64,000 bases of DNA from Pseudoduganella flava (GCF_007830495.1 NZ_VLKW01000010.1:224205-288204); one strand, 5' to 3'; shown: positions 50,638-60,689, numbered from the stretch's first letter. Notes: generated by a model from the letters alone, not told the origin. Program-made: numbers and translations.

Positions 50638-52569
50638 ATGAGAAAAAGCGTGAAAAAAGGCGTACAAAAAGGCGGGGAAAAAGCTGCGGGCGTTGTGCTT
50701 TGCATGTTGCTGGGCGCCTGTACCGCACCGAAACTGCCCGTTTCGCCAACCCACGTCGGCGCCGAGCCGCCGCTTGCCGCCGGTGCGATTCCCGAGCCCG
50801 TGCAGCAAAGCGCCGTGCTGCCGCCGCCGCAGCCGGCCGCGAAGGTGGAGACCTACAGCGTCACCGTGCACCGCGTGCCCGTTGAATCCGTGCTGTTCGC
50901 GCTGGCGCGCGATGCGGGCCTGAACGTCGACATCCACCCGTCGATCCAGGGCACCGTCACGTTGAACGCGCTGGACCAGACCTTGCAGCAACTGCTCGAA
51001 CGCATCGCCAAGCAAGTGGACATGCGCTACGAGATCAACGGCAACAACCTGATCGTGCTGCCGGACGAGCCGCACTGGCGCAACTACCGCATCGACTACG
51101 TGAACATCGCGCGGACGACGAACAGCAGCGTCAACATCGCCACGCAGATCTCGACGACCGGGGGCTCGTCCGCCGGCACCAGCTATACGGGCTCGAATAC
51201 GGGCGCCGGCACGATTCCGAACGCAGGCAGCACGCTCACCTCCGGCAACAACAATTCGACGACGGCTGTGGCGAACCGGGCCGACAATAATTTCTGGTAC
51301 ACGCTGGAAAAGAACCTGCGCGACATGCTGCGGCCGACGAACCTGAACGACCCGCTGACGGACCCGCTGGCGCAGCTGCGCGAGCAGACCAGCGCGCTGG
51401 CCCAGCAAGGCCAGCCGGGGCAGCAGATCGGTCAGCAAAGTCAGCAAGGCCAGGCCGGGCAACAACCCGGCACGCAGCAGCCCGGCTATCAGAGCGCATT
51501 CACGCCGGCCGGCGGTGCCACCGCGGTGCCGGCGGACGCCAACTATCCCGGCGTGCAGGCCGCCAACGCACAGGGCCGCGCGGCGGCGCAGCGCGTGGCG
51601 CCGTCTGTGATCGTCAATGCCGAGAGCGGCCTGATCGCCGTGCGCGGCACCAGCCGGCAGCACGAGAAAGTGCGCGAATTCCTCGACATCGTGCAAGCTG
51701 CCTCGAAGCGGCAGGTGATGATCGAGGCGACCGTGCTCGAAGTGCGGCTGTCGGACCAGTACCAGCAAGGCATCAACTGGCAGCGCGTGGCGGGCAGCCG
51801 CGTGACGTTCGGCCAGGGCACGATCAACACGAACCCGCTGTCCGGCATCACGTCGCAAGGCTTGTTCACGTTCACGTACAACGGCAGCAACCTGGACGGC
51901 GCCGTGCAGCTGCTGGAATCGTTCGGCAAGGTGCACGTGCTGTCGAGCCCGAAGATCAGCGTGCTGAACAACCAGACGGCGCTGCTGAAGGTCGTCGACA
52001 ACAACATCTTCTTCACGTTGAAAGTGACGCCGGCCGTGACGAACTCGTCCGGCGGCATCGCCGCGCCCGCCACGTACGAATCGCGCGTGGAGACGGTACC
52101 GGTCGGCTTCGTGATGAGCGTGACGCCGCAGATTTCCGAAGATGGCGAAGTGACGATCAATGTGCGCCCGACGATCACGCGCATCGTCAGCTATGTGGAG
52201 GACCCGAACCCCGAACTGTCCAAGCAGAACGTGAAGAGCCGCGTGCCGGTCATCCAGGCCCGCGAGTTAGAATCCGTGCTGAAGGTGTACAGCGGCCAGA
52301 CCGCCGTGATGGGAGGGCTGATGCAGGACTCGGTCGACAACACGAAGGATGGCGTGCCGCTGCTGTCGCAGGTGCCGGTGCTGGGCAACCTGTTCGCCTA
52401 CCGTAACGAAGGCGCCGCGAAGACGGAGCTGGTGATCTTCCTTCGCGCCATCGTCGTCAAGGATGCCAGCATGGAAGGCGACTACCGCAACCTGCGCCAC
52501 CTTCTGCCCGGCAAGGAGCCGCTGAACGAGCGGCCGTACGGCTCGGCCCAGCCCGCGGGGATGCCATGA
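50638..52569 (+). CDS. Secretin of the second pilus-like system
   Basis: A 643-residue lipoprotein secretin: basic N-terminus, lipobox LLGAC (Cys28), STN-like N0 region (about 75-140), a Gln/Gly-rich low-complexity insert (about 255-295), and the secretin core with VIVNAESGLIAV, GKVHVLSSPKISVLNNQ and VPVLGNLFAYR. It is an MshL/PilN-like paralogue. An 83-bp gap before it is AT-rich (AAATTAAAATTCC) and may hold a promoter or ribosome site. Confidence 0.9.
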   Translation: MRKSVKKGVQKGGEKAAGVVLCMLLGACTAPKLPVSPTHVGAEPPLAAGAIPEPVQQSAVLPPPQPAAKVETYSVTVHRVPVESVLFALARDAGLNVDIHPSIQGTVTLNALDQTLQQLLERIAKQVDMRYEINGNNLIVLPDEPHWRNYRIDYVNIARTTNSSVNIATQISTTGGSSAGTSYTGSNTGAGTIPNAGSTLTSGNNNSTTAVANRADNNFWYTLEKNLRDMLRPTNLNDPLTDPLAQLREQTSALAQQGQPGQQIGQQSQQGQAGQQPGTQQPGYQSAFTPAGGATAVPADANYPGVQAANAQGRAAAQRVAPSVIVNAESGLIAVRGTSRQHEKVREFLDIVQAASKRQVMIEATVLEVRLSDQYQQGINWQRVAGSRVTFGQGTINTNPLSGITSQGLFTFTYNGSNLDGAVQLLESFGKVHVLSSPKISVLNNQTALLKVVDNNIFFTLKVTPAVTNSSGGIAAPATYESRVETVPVGFVMSVTPQISEDGEVTINVRPTITRIVSYVEDPNPELSKQNVKSRVPVIQARELESVLKVYSGQTAVMGGLMQDSVDNTKDGVPLLSQVPVLGNLFAYRNEGAAKTELVIFLRAIVVKDASMEGDYRNLRHLLPGKEPLNERPYGSAQPAGMP

Positions 52570-54392
52570 GCCTCCTGATGCAGGCGTTGAAGAAAGCCGA
52601 GCGGGCCCGCCAGAGCGGCTTGCAGGAAGAAGACTTGCCGGACGCACCGCCGACCCTGACGGAGCGCGAGCCTGGTTACGCCGACGAGCACGACCACAAC
52701 CCCGCGGCACTGAGCGGCGCCACCGGTACCGAGCAGCCCGCCGCCGCGCGGCCGCTGGAACTGAGCCTGGAGCCGCTGGACGAGCGCGCCGAACCGTACA
52801 TGCCGCCGCCCGCCGCCGCAAGCCCGCGGCCGCCGAGTGCACCGGTCAATCCGCCGCTGAACCCACCGCTGAACCCGCCGCTCAACCCACCGATCACGCC
52901 GCCGATCGAGCCGGCCCGCGAGGCCGTGCACGACCCGGTGCCGCCGCAGGCGCGCCACGAAGCGCCCCGCAGCCGACCCGATCCGGGCAGCATTCCCGTC
53001 GCGGATGCGCGTGCTGCGCCGAGCCCGCAAGCGGATACGACCGATCCGCGCGGCACCGGTGCGCCCGAGCGCCGCGCCCGGCCGCGTACCCCGCAACCGC
53101 GCCGCGAAGCGCCGGCCGGCGTCGACATGGCGCGGCTGCGCATCGGCGCGCTCAGCGGCATCCTCGTCATCATCCTCGGTTCGTTCGCCTACCTGTACCG
53201 GCAGGCACTGACGGGGCCGGGCCCCGGCGCCGGCCTGCCGATGGTGCCGATGCCGCCGCCCAGCGCGACGGGCGCCACGAATCCCGACGGGGCGCCGATC
53301 GTCGTCGCCCCGCCCGGCGCGCCGAACGCGCTGCCCGTCAGCCCGGCCGCCGCACCGAACCTGGCGCTGGGCCAGGCCGCGGCACCGGTGCCGGTGACGC
53401 CGGTGACGCCGGCAGCGCCGACCGCGCCGGCCGTCGTGTCGGACGTCCCTGCTCCGGCGCCGCCATCGCCCGCCCCGCTGGCTGCCGCGGCACCGGCACC
53501 GGCGGCGCAGGCCCCCGTCACCCCCACGCCTGACCAATTCGCGGCGATGCCCGATTCGGAACTGCGCCGCGAGGCGATGCGCGACGCGGCCGAGCGTGAG
53601 CTGCGCAGCCAGAACCTGGCGGCCGCCACCAGCGGTGCCTCGGCGGCGGCCGGCGTAGCTGCCGGTGCCGGTCCGGCTGGCGGCACGGCGGCGGCGCCCA
53701 TCGCATCGGGCGCCACGCCGGCGGCCGGCGAGATGCGGGTGGCGCGCAGCACGCCGCAACGCACCGTCGAGCCGGCCGTGCAGCGCGGTTACGCGGCGCT
53801 GACGTCCGGCGACCTGGCCGGCGCCCGCCAGCATTACGAAGCGGCGCTGCGCGCCGAGCCGAACAACCGCGACGCGCTGCTGGGCCGCGCCGCGCTGGCC
53901 GTGCGCGAGCACCGCGACGGCGATGCGTACGACGCCTATGCGCGCCTGCTGGCGCTCAACCCGCGCGATGCGGAGGCGCTGGCCGGCCTCGTCGCGCTGC
54001 GCCCCGGCGACGGCGACGAAGCGGAGATCCGCCTGAAGGGCGCGCTGCGCAGCAACCCGGACGCGGCGCCAGTGCATTTCGCGCTGGGTAACCTGTACGC
54101 CCGCCAGCGCCGCTGGCAGGAAGCGCAGCAGGCTTACTTCCGCGCGTGGACGGCGGCGCCCGGCAATGCCGACTACGCGTTCAACCTGGCCATCGGCCTG
54201 GATCGCCTGAACCAGGGGCGCCTGGCGCGCGAGTACTACCAGCGCGCGCTGTCCCTGGCCACCGGCGGCCCTGCCACGTTCGACCGCGCCGTCGCCCAGC
54301 GGCGGCTGCAGGAACTGAGTGCGCCCGCGCTCCCTCCGGCTGCCGTGCCGGAACCGGCGCCGGCGATGCCGCAGCCGGGCGCTGGGAACTGA
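52566..54392 (+). CDS. TPR protein with proline repeats (MshN-like)
   Basis: A 608-residue protein. MSLLMQALKKAERAR opening, disordered Pro/Ala region with five NPPL/TPP units (about 95-112), one membrane helix (192-211), a long Ala/Pro linker, then TPR repeats (about 400-585). It parallels mshN in order and topology but is larger. The start overlaps the secretin stop (ATGA). No catalytic residues are visible. Confidence 0.85.
   Translation: MSLLMQALKKAERARQSGLQEEDLPDAPPTLTEREPGYADEHDHNPAALSGATGTEQPAAARPLELSLEPLDERAEPYMPPPAAASPRPPSAPVNPPLNPPLNPPLNPPITPPIEPAREAVHDPVPPQARHEAPRSRPDPGSIPVADARAAPSPQADTTDPRGTGAPERRARPRTPQPRREAPAGVDMARLRIGALSGILVIILGSFAYLYRQALTGPGPGAGLPMVPMPPPSATGATNPDGAPIVVAPPGAPNALPVSPAAAPNLALGQAAAPVPVTPVTPAAPTAPAVVSDVPAPAPPSPAPLAAAAPAPAAQAPVTPTPDQFAAMPDSELRREAMRDAAERELRSQNLAAATSGASAAAGVAAGAGPAGGTAAAPIASGATPAAGEMRVARSTPQRTVEPAVQRGYAALTSGDLAGARQHYEAALRAEPNNRDALLGRAALAVREHRDGDAYDAYARLLALNPRDAEALAGLVALRPGDGDEAEIRLKGALRSNPDAAPVHFALGNLYARQRRWQEAQQAYFRAWTAAPGNADYAFNLAIGLDRLNQGRLAREYYQRALSLATGGPATFDRAVAQRRLQELSAPALPPAAVPEPAPAMPQPGAGN
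52848..52901. repeat. 12-bp coding tandem repeats (NPPL units)
   Basis: Four to five near-identical 12-bp units encode Asn-Pro-Pro-Leu repeats, the last decayed to Ile-Thr-Pro-Pro. They are in frame, so slippage would only change linker length. Confidence 0.75.
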
Positions 54393-54397
54393 GCGCG

Positions 54398-56092
54398 ATG
54401 GCGGAACCCGTCAAACTGCCGATCGGCAAGCTGCTGATCGAGAAAGGCGTCATCAGCGAAGACCAGTTGCGCATCGCGCTGATCGAACAGAAGCGCGAGC
54501 GCGAGCCGCTCGGCAAGCTGCTCGTCGGCCTGGGCTTCGTCACCGAGGCCACGATCCGCGAGGCGCTGTCGGAAAACCTCAACACGCAGTCGGCCGACCT
54601 GAACAGCCTGGTCGTCGACGCGATCGCGCTGAAGCTGATCCCGAAGGAAGTGGCGAAGCGCTACAGCGTATTCCCGATCGTCTACGAGCGCGACAAGGAC
54701 AACCTCGTGCTGGCGATGTCGAACACCAGCAATATCGTCGCGCTGGACCAGATCCACGCGATGCTCGTGAAAGGCATCACGATCACGCCACTGCTGGTCG
54801 CCGAGTCGGACATCAACCGGGCGATCGACCAGTATTACGGCTTCGAGCTGTCGATCGACGGCATCCTGCACGAGATCGAGACGGGCGAGGTGTCGTACAC
54901 GGGCACCGCGGATGAATATAGCCACCCGATGGTGCGGCTGATCGACGCGCTGCTGGCGGACGCCGTGCAGAACGGCGCCTCGGACATCCACTTCGAGCCG
55001 GAGCACAGCTTCCTGCGCATCCGCTACCGCATCGACGGCATCCTGCGCCAGATCCGCAGCCTGCACAAGTCGTACTGGCCGGCGATGGCCGTGCGGCTGA
55101 AGGTGATCAGCAACATGAACATCGCCGAGACCCGCGCACCGCAGGACGGCCGCATCTCGATCAAATTCTCCGGCCGGCAGATCGACTTCCGCGCCAGCGC
55201 CCAGCCGACGACGCACGGCGAGAACTTCGTGCTGCGCGTGCTGGATCGCCAGAAGGGCATCGTGCCGCTCGATGGCCTGGGCCTGGCGGAGCCGGACCTC
55301 GACCTGCTGAAGCTGATGATCGCCCGCCCGGACGGCCTGATCCTCGTGACGGGGCCGACGGGCAGCGGCAAGACGACAACGCTGTACTCGATCCTGAACC
55401 ACATCAACACGGAAGGCGTCAACATCATGACGCTGGAAGACCCGGTCGAGTACCCGATGAACCAGATCCGCCAGACGTCCGTCAACGAGTCGGCCAAGCT
55501 GGGCTTCGCGGACGGCATCCGCTCGATCCTGCGCCAGGACCCGGACGTGATCCTCGTTGGCGAGATCCGCGACAAGGAGACGGCCGACATGGCGCTGGCC
55601 GCCGCGATGACGGGCCACCAGGTGTATTCGACGCTGCACACCAATTCGGCCGTCGGCGCGATCCCCCGCCTGCTCGACATCGGCGTCATTGCCGACGTCC
55701 TGGCCGGGAACATCATCGGCATCATCGCGCAGCGCCTGGTGCGCCGGCTGTGCGCCCACTGCCGCGAGCCGTTCACGGCGGACGACCTGGAACGCCGGCT
55801 GCTCGGCCTCGGCGCCGAGGATCCGCCAGCGGCGATCTACCGCGCGGTCGGCTGCGAGCGCTGCGCGCACCAGGGTTACCGGGGCCGCGTGGCGATCATG
55901 GAACTGCTGCGGATGAACGCCGACCTGGACGAGCTGGTGGCGCGCCGCGCCGCCGTGCGCGAATTGCGCGAAGCAGCCCGCGCGGCCGGCTTCCGCTCGC
56001 TGGTGGACGACGGCATGCGGCGCGTGCTGCAGGGCGTCACGACGCTCGAGGAGATTTCCCGCGTCGTCGACCTGACGGACAGGCTGGCCTGA
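54398..56092 (+). CDS. GspE/MshE-type ATPase of the second system
   Basis: A 564-residue assembly ATPase. The N-terminal MshEN-like domain has two units (IGKLLIEKGVISEDQLRIAL and PLGKLLVGLGFVTEATIREA) but several motif positions are changed compared with the MshE of the neighbouring locus. Walker A GPTGSGKT (319-326), Walker B DVILVGEIRD, and a zinc tetracysteine CAHC...CERC. The frame opens earlier but the ATG at 54398 fits the family and the 5-base gap after the TPR gene. Confidence 0.92.
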   Translation: MAEPVKLPIGKLLIEKGVISEDQLRIALIEQKREREPLGKLLVGLGFVTEATIREALSENLNTQSADLNSLVVDAIALKLIPKEVAKRYSVFPIVYERDKDNLVLAMSNTSNIVALDQIHAMLVKGITITPLLVAESDINRAIDQYYGFELSIDGILHEIETGEVSYTGTADEYSHPMVRLIDALLADAVQNGASDIHFEPEHSFLRIRYRIDGILRQIRSLHKSYWPAMAVRLKVISNMNIAETRAPQDGRISIKFSGRQIDFRASAQPTTHGENFVLRVLDRQKGIVPLDGLGLAEPDLDLLKLMIARPDGLILVTGPTGSGKTTTLYSILNHINTEGVNIMTLEDPVEYPMNQIRQTSVNESAKLGFADGIRSILRQDPDVILVGEIRDKETADMALAAAMTGHQVYSTLHTNSAVGAIPRLLDIGVIADVLAGNIIGIIAQRLVRRLCAHCREPFTADDLERRLLGLGAEDPPAAIYRAVGCERCAHQGYRGRVAIMELLRMNADLDELVARRAAVRELREAARAAGFRSLVDDGMRRVLQGVTTLEEISRVVDLTDRLA

Positions 56093-56093
56093 C

Positions 56094-57299
56094 ATGCCGC
56101 AGTACATCTACCGCGCGATGGATACCCAGGGCCAGATCGTGCCCGGCAATATGGATGCGTTGAACGTGCCGGACCTGGAGCTGCGCCTGTCCAGGATGGA
56201 CCTTGACCTGATCGACTATCGGCAGTCGCGCCAGAAGGTGATCGCGTTCGGCCGCCGCTCGATCGACCGGCGCGACCTGATCAACTTCTGCTTCCACATG
56301 GAGCAGATGGCCAGCGCCGGCGTGCCGATCCTCGATGCGCTGAACGACTTGCGCGATTCGATGGACCACCCGCGCTTTCGCGAGATCATCACGGACCTGA
56401 TCGAGAACATCGAGGGCGGCGTGCCGCTGTCCGATGCGCTGGCGAACTACCCGGAAGCGTTCGACCAGACCTTCACGAGCCTCGTCAAGGCCGGCGAGCA
56501 AAGCGGCAAGGTCAACGAGGTGTTCCGCAACCTGGCCGACAGCCTGAAATGGCAGGACGAACTGGCCGCGCAGACGAAGAAGATCATCACGTATCCTTCC
56601 GTCGTGCTGGTCGTCGTCACGGCCGTGACGTTCTTCCTGATGATCTACCTGGTGCCGCAGCTGACGAGCTTCATCCGCAACATGGGCCAGGAACTGCCGC
56701 TGCACACGCGCGCGCTGATCGCCGTGTCGAACGTCTTCATCGGCTACTGGTACGTGCTGCTGGCGCTGCCCTTCGCCGTGTATTTCGGCGGCCGCTGGTG
56801 GCTGCGCCGCAGCGAGCGCAGCGCCTTCCAGTTCGATCGTGTCAAGCTGCGCATCTGGCCCGTCGGGCCCGTGCTGCACAAGATCATCCTGGCCCGCTTC
56901 GCCACGTTCTTCGCGATGATGTACTCGTCCGGCATCACGATCCTCGAATGCATCCGGCTGTCCGAAGGCATCGCCGGCAACCGCGTCGTCGCCGCGGCGC
57001 TGCGCCGTGCCGCGCAACTGATCTCGGAAGGCCACAGCGTCACATCGGCGTTCGGCAATACCGGCATCTTCCCGCCGCTGGTGGTACGGATGCTGAAGGT
57101 CGGCGAGGCGACCGGCGCGCTCGATGGCGCGCTGCGCAACGTGGCCTACTTCTACAATCGCGAAGTGCGCGAGCAGATCGAGCGGGTGCAGGCGATGATC
57201 GAGCCGGCGATGACGGTGGTGCTGGGCCTGCTGCTGGGCTGGATCATGCTGTCCGTGCTGGGCCCCATCTACGACACGATCACGGCGATCAGGATCTGA
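56094..57299 (+). CDS. GspF/MshG-type platform protein
   Basis: A 401-residue inner-membrane protein with two T2SS-F domains and three helices; MPQYIYRAMDTQGQ opening. Paralogue of mshG. It begins 1 base after the ATPase stop, so the pair is translationally linked. Confidence 0.92.
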   Translation: MPQYIYRAMDTQGQIVPGNMDALNVPDLELRLSRMDLDLIDYRQSRQKVIAFGRRSIDRRDLINFCFHMEQMASAGVPILDALNDLRDSMDHPRFREIITDLIENIEGGVPLSDALANYPEAFDQTFTSLVKAGEQSGKVNEVFRNLADSLKWQDELAAQTKKIITYPSVVLVVVTAVTFFLMIYLVPQLTSFIRNMGQELPLHTRALIAVSNVFIGYWYVLLALPFAVYFGGRWWLRRSERSAFQFDRVKLRIWPVGPVLHKIILARFATFFAMMYSSGITILECIRLSEGIAGNRVVAAALRRAAQLISEGHSVTSAFGNTGIFPPLVVRMLKVGEATGALDGALRNVAYFYNREVREQIERVQAMIEPAMTVVLGLLLGWIMLSVLGPIYDTITAIRI

Positions 57300-57300
57300 C

Positions 57301-58854
57301 ATGCTCGCGAAACAGCTCTTCTACCTTGCCAGCGACCAGCTCCTCGCCTACCAGTGGGAGCGCGGCGTGCTGTCCGGCCCGGACGCGTTCCCCGCCACCC
57401 GCACGGGGCTCGACGACTTCCTCGAATACCTGGACCGCCACGGCAGCCGCCCCGCGTTCCTGCTGACGGACCTGATCGAAGAGGACTTCACGCGGCTGCT
57501 GCTGCCGCACGTGCCGGGCCGCGCGGGCCGCAAGCTGCGCGAACGGCGCCTCGCGCAGCACTACCGCGACACGCCGTACCGCACGGCGCTCGTGCAGGGC
57601 CGCGCCGACGAAGGCCGGCGCGACGACGTGGTGCTGTTCACGGCGCTGACGAATCCCCTGCTGCTGACGGCCTGGGTCGACGCGATGGAACTGATGCAGA
57701 CGCCGCTGGCAGGCATCTATTCGTGCGCGGTGCTGGGCCGCGAACTGGTGCAGCGCCTGGAAGTGAAGCGGCCGCACATGCTGCTCGTGACGCGCGACAC
57801 GGCCGGCCTGCGCCAGACCTATTTCCAGGGCGGTGCGCTGAAATTCTCGCGCCTCGTGCAGGCCACGCCGGGCGAGGACCTGGTGCGGGCGATTCCCGCC
57901 GAGACGCGCAAGACCCAGCAATTCCTGACCAGCGTGCGGCTGCTGGAACGGGGCGATGTGCTGCATGTGCTGGTGCTGGCCGACGCCGAGCGCGCCGATG
58001 AACTGGCCGCGCGTTGCCAGAGCGGCGCCGACACGATCTACCGCGTGGTGCCGCTCGATACGGTGGCGCCGGCGCTGGGCCTGAAGACGACGCCCGGCGC
58101 GGCCGAGGACTTGCTGCTGGCGATGCTGGCGCGGCATGCGCCGCAGAGCCATTATCCGACCCTGGTCGCGGGCAATTACTACAAGCTGTGGCGCGCCCGG
58201 CTGTCGCTGTACGCGTCCAGCGCCGTGCTGGCCGTGGCCGGCCTGGCCTGGTCGGTCGTCAACCTGGCCGGCTACGCGCTGGCGCACGGCAATGCCGAGG
58301 CGCTGCGCTCCGAGACGGCCTATTATCGCGCCAACTACCGCAACAGCATGTCGAGCATGCCGTCGACGGGCGAGCGCACCGTCAACATGCGCGCGGCGGT
58401 GTCGATCGACCAGATGGTGGCCCGCCAGGGGCCATGGCCGCTGCAGATGATGGGCATGGTCAGCAGCGCGCTGGAACAGTCGCCGGAGATCCGCCTGACG
58501 CAGCTCGACTGGCGCGCCGTGATTCCCGGGGCGCCCGCGCAGGCAACGGGCACGGTGGGCGGCCCCGCGCTGGTCGCGCCGACGTCGTCGCTGGCGCTGG
58601 GCATTCCCAAGTCGCCGCCGCAGACGCTGCGGCTGCAGGCCGAAGTGGTGTCGGGGCCCGAGGATTACCGCAAGGTGCTGGGCGACATGAACGCGTTCGC
58701 GCAGCGCCTGGCCGCGATGCCCCGCACGTCGGTCGAGATCGTGCAGCTGCCGTTCGACATCCGCCCGAACGTCAAGCTGTCCGGCACCGTGGGCGCGCCC
58801 AGCGGCGGGCAGGATCGCAATAAATTCACGCTGGACATCACATGGACGCCCTGA
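57301..58854 (+). CDS. GspL-like protein (cytoplasmic domain fused to a membrane and periplasmic part)
   Basis: A 517-residue protein: a long N-terminal cytoplasmic region (1-300), one membrane helix (about 303-324), then a periplasmic ferredoxin-like region (about 430-517, TLRLQAEVVSGPEDYRKVL). In the neighbouring MSHA locus these roles are split between mshI and mshI2; here they are joined, as in GspL. The N-terminal fold is too divergent to call PilM-like with certainty. Confidence 0.75.
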   Translation: MLAKQLFYLASDQLLAYQWERGVLSGPDAFPATRTGLDDFLEYLDRHGSRPAFLLTDLIEEDFTRLLLPHVPGRAGRKLRERRLAQHYRDTPYRTALVQGRADEGRRDDVVLFTALTNPLLLTAWVDAMELMQTPLAGIYSCAVLGRELVQRLEVKRPHMLLVTRDTAGLRQTYFQGGALKFSRLVQATPGEDLVRAIPAETRKTQQFLTSVRLLERGDVLHVLVLADAERADELAARCQSGADTIYRVVPLDTVAPALGLKTTPGAAEDLLLAMLARHAPQSHYPTLVAGNYYKLWRARLSLYASSAVLAVAGLAWSVVNLAGYALAHGNAEALRSETAYYRANYRNSMSSMPSTGERTVNMRAAVSIDQMVARQGPWPLQMMGMVSSALEQSPEIRLTQLDWRAVIPGAPAQATGTVGGPALVAPTSSLALGIPKSPPQTLRLQAEVVSGPEDYRKVLGDMNAFAQRLAAMPRTSVEIVQLPFDIRPNVKLSGTVGAPSGGQDRNKFTLDITWTP

Positions 58855-59552
58855 CCCCGAACTCCGCCAGCCGCCCCGCCACGCCGGTGCCGGCGCGCGT
58901 GCCGCTGCCCTACTGGGTGCGCGACTTCGCGCTGGTGCGGCCCGCCGTGATCACGTTTGCCGTCGCGGCCACCCTCAGCATCGCCTGCGCGGTGGCGAGC
59001 TACTGGCAGCTCGTCGCGGCCCGCAACGACGAGGCACGGGCGCGCGACGCGCGCGACGCGGCGCGCCGCAGCTACGTCTACGTGGAATCGGAAAAGCAGG
59101 AGATCCGCGCCTACCAGCCGCTGTTCGTCGAACTGCAGCGGCGCCATTTCGTCGGCGTCGAGAACCGGCTCGACTGGGTCGAGGCGATCCGCCTGATCCA
59201 GGAACGGCGCCGCCTGCTGCCGCTGACCTACGAGATCGAGCCGCAGCAGCCGTACAAGATCGAAGGCCGCCTCGCGACGGGCGACTACCAGCTGCGCGGC
59301 AGCCGCATGACCCTGCACATGGACCTGCTGCACGAGATGGACCTGTTCAACTTCCTCGGCGACCTGCGCCAGCAGGGCGTGTTCACGGTGCAGCAGTGCG
59401 CGCTGCGCCGCACGGCCGCGGCCCAGGCGGGGCAAGGGGGCGGCAGCGCCGCCGCGTCGCCGGCCGCGCTGCCGGCTGCGCTGTCTGCCGACTGTACGCT
59501 GAACTGGCTGACATTGACGCCTGGCGCGCGCCGCACGGGAGGTGTGCGATGA
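58842..59552 (+). CDS. PilO/GspM-like protein
   Basis: A 236-residue bitopic protein with a membrane helix at about 35-55, a coiled coil, and a beta domain (YKIEGRLATGDYQLRGSRMTLHMDLLHE). Layout matches PilO/GspM and MshJ. It overlaps the preceding gene by 13 bases. Two cysteines in the tail (QQCALRR and DCTLNW) may pair. Confidence 0.8.
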   Translation: MDALTPNSASRPATPVPARVPLPYWVRDFALVRPAVITFAVAATLSIACAVASYWQLVAARNDEARARDARDAARRSYVYVESEKQEIRAYQPLFVELQRRHFVGVENRLDWVEAIRLIQERRRLLPLTYEIEPQQPYKIEGRLATGDYQLRGSRMTLHMDLLHEMDLFNFLGDLRQQGVFTVQQCALRRTAAAQAGQGGGSAAASPAALPAALSADCTLNWLTLTPGARRTGGVR

Positions 59553-59977
59553 GGATACCGGCACTGGTTGCATGCGTTGCCGCCGCCGTTGCCCTGCCGG
59601 CGGCGGCGCAGGACCCGCTGGCGTTCGGCCGGTTGTTCACCACGTCCGCCGAGCGCGCGCAGCTCGACCAGCAGCGCTACAGCGGTGCGCCGGTGCCCAA
59701 CGGTGCGGCAGCGGCGCCGCCGGCCGCCGCCACTGCCACCGCCCCTGCCGCCGCGCCGCCACCGGCACCGCCGCCGGCACCGGTGCGCCTGTCCGGCGTC
59801 GTGCGCCGCAGCAACGGCAGCGCCACCGTCTGGCTGGACGGCGAAGCGCGCGACACCCGGCTGGGCCGCTACCGGGCCGGCGCCCCGGTGCCCGTCGACG
59901 TGGCAGGCCGGCGGCTGCTGATGAAGCCGGGCCAGAGCTATTCCCCCGACGATGGCACGATCTCGGATTTGCGTTGA
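59549..59977 (+). CDS. Small exported protein (MshK/PilP-like)
   Basis: A 142-residue protein: signal peptide (MRIPALVACVAAAVALPAAA), a Pro/Ala linker, and a small domain RLSGVVRRSNGSATVWLDGE...LLMKPGQSYS. The position after the PilO-like gene and the C-terminal shape match mshK. It overlaps both neighbours (4 bases upstream, 26 bases downstream). Confidence 0.7.
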   Translation: MRIPALVACVAAAVALPAAAQDPLAFGRLFTTSAERAQLDQQRYSGAPVPNGAAAAPPAAATATAPAAAPPPAPPPAPVRLSGVVRRSNGSATVWLDGEARDTRLGRYRAGAPVPVDVAGRRLLMKPGQSYSPDDGTISDLR

Positions 59978-60686
59978 CCCGCGCCGCCAGCGCGGCGCCG
60001 TGCTGCTGTTGCTGCTGGCCGTGGCCAGCACGGTGTTTGCCGCGCTGCTGATCTCGGCGTTCGGCGGCAATACGCTGGAGCGGGCCCGCGAGCAGCGCAC
60101 GCTGGCCGTGCTGGCCGAGGCGACGGACGCGCTGGTCGGCTTCGCGGCCACCCATGGCCGGCTGCCGCGGCCCGCGATCTCCGCCACGGACGGGCGCGAA
60201 CGGGACACGCCGTGTACCGACGAAGCGGCGTGCAGCGGCTTCCTGCCGTGGGTCACCTTGGCCGTCGACGGTGCGGACAGCTGGGGCAAGCGGCTGCGCT
60301 ACAGCGTCACGCCGCGCTACACGGCGGCGCCGATCCAGCGGCTGTTTTCCGTTGCGACGAAGCGCGTGCAGACGCGCGACGGCAACGGCGCGCTGCGCTA
60401 CGAAGCGGGATACACCGAGTGCCTGGTCTACACGCAGTGCGCACCCGCCGTCGTGTATTCGCAAGGCCGCGACAACCTGGGCACCAACACGGCCGGCCTG
60501 CCGCAGGCGAACGGCTCCGTCAACAACACCGATGAACAGGGCAACGACGTGGCCACGACGGGTTTCATCCGCCGCCCCGCGAGCACCGACCCGGCCGTGC
60601 CGGGCGGGCCGTTCGACGACCTCGTGGTCTATATTTCCCTGGACACCCTGTACGAAAGGATGGCGGCGGCGCGCGTGCTGCCGTAG
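59952..60686 (+). CDS. Prepilin-like protein lacking Glu5 (GspK/PilX-like)
   Basis: A 244-residue protein with a possible class III leader RRQRGAVLLLLLAVASTVFA: cleavage after Gly15, position 5 is Leu, not Glu. The head domain shares SGFLPWVTL...DSWGKRLRYSVTP and a FDDLVVYIS end with the next prepilin, so the two are paralogues. The start lies inside the previous gene (26-base overlap). Confidence 0.75.
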   Translation: MARSRICVDPRRQRGAVLLLLLAVASTVFAALLISAFGGNTLERAREQRTLAVLAEATDALVGFAATHGRLPRPAISATDGRERDTPCTDEAACSGFLPWVTLAVDGADSWGKRLRYSVTPRYTAAPIQRLFSVATKRVQTRDGNGALRYEAGYTECLVYTQCAPAVVYSQGRDNLGTNTAGLPQANGSVNNTDEQGNDVATTGFIRRPASTDPAVPGGPFDDLVVYISLDTLYERMAAARVLP

Positions 60687-60689
60687 ACG

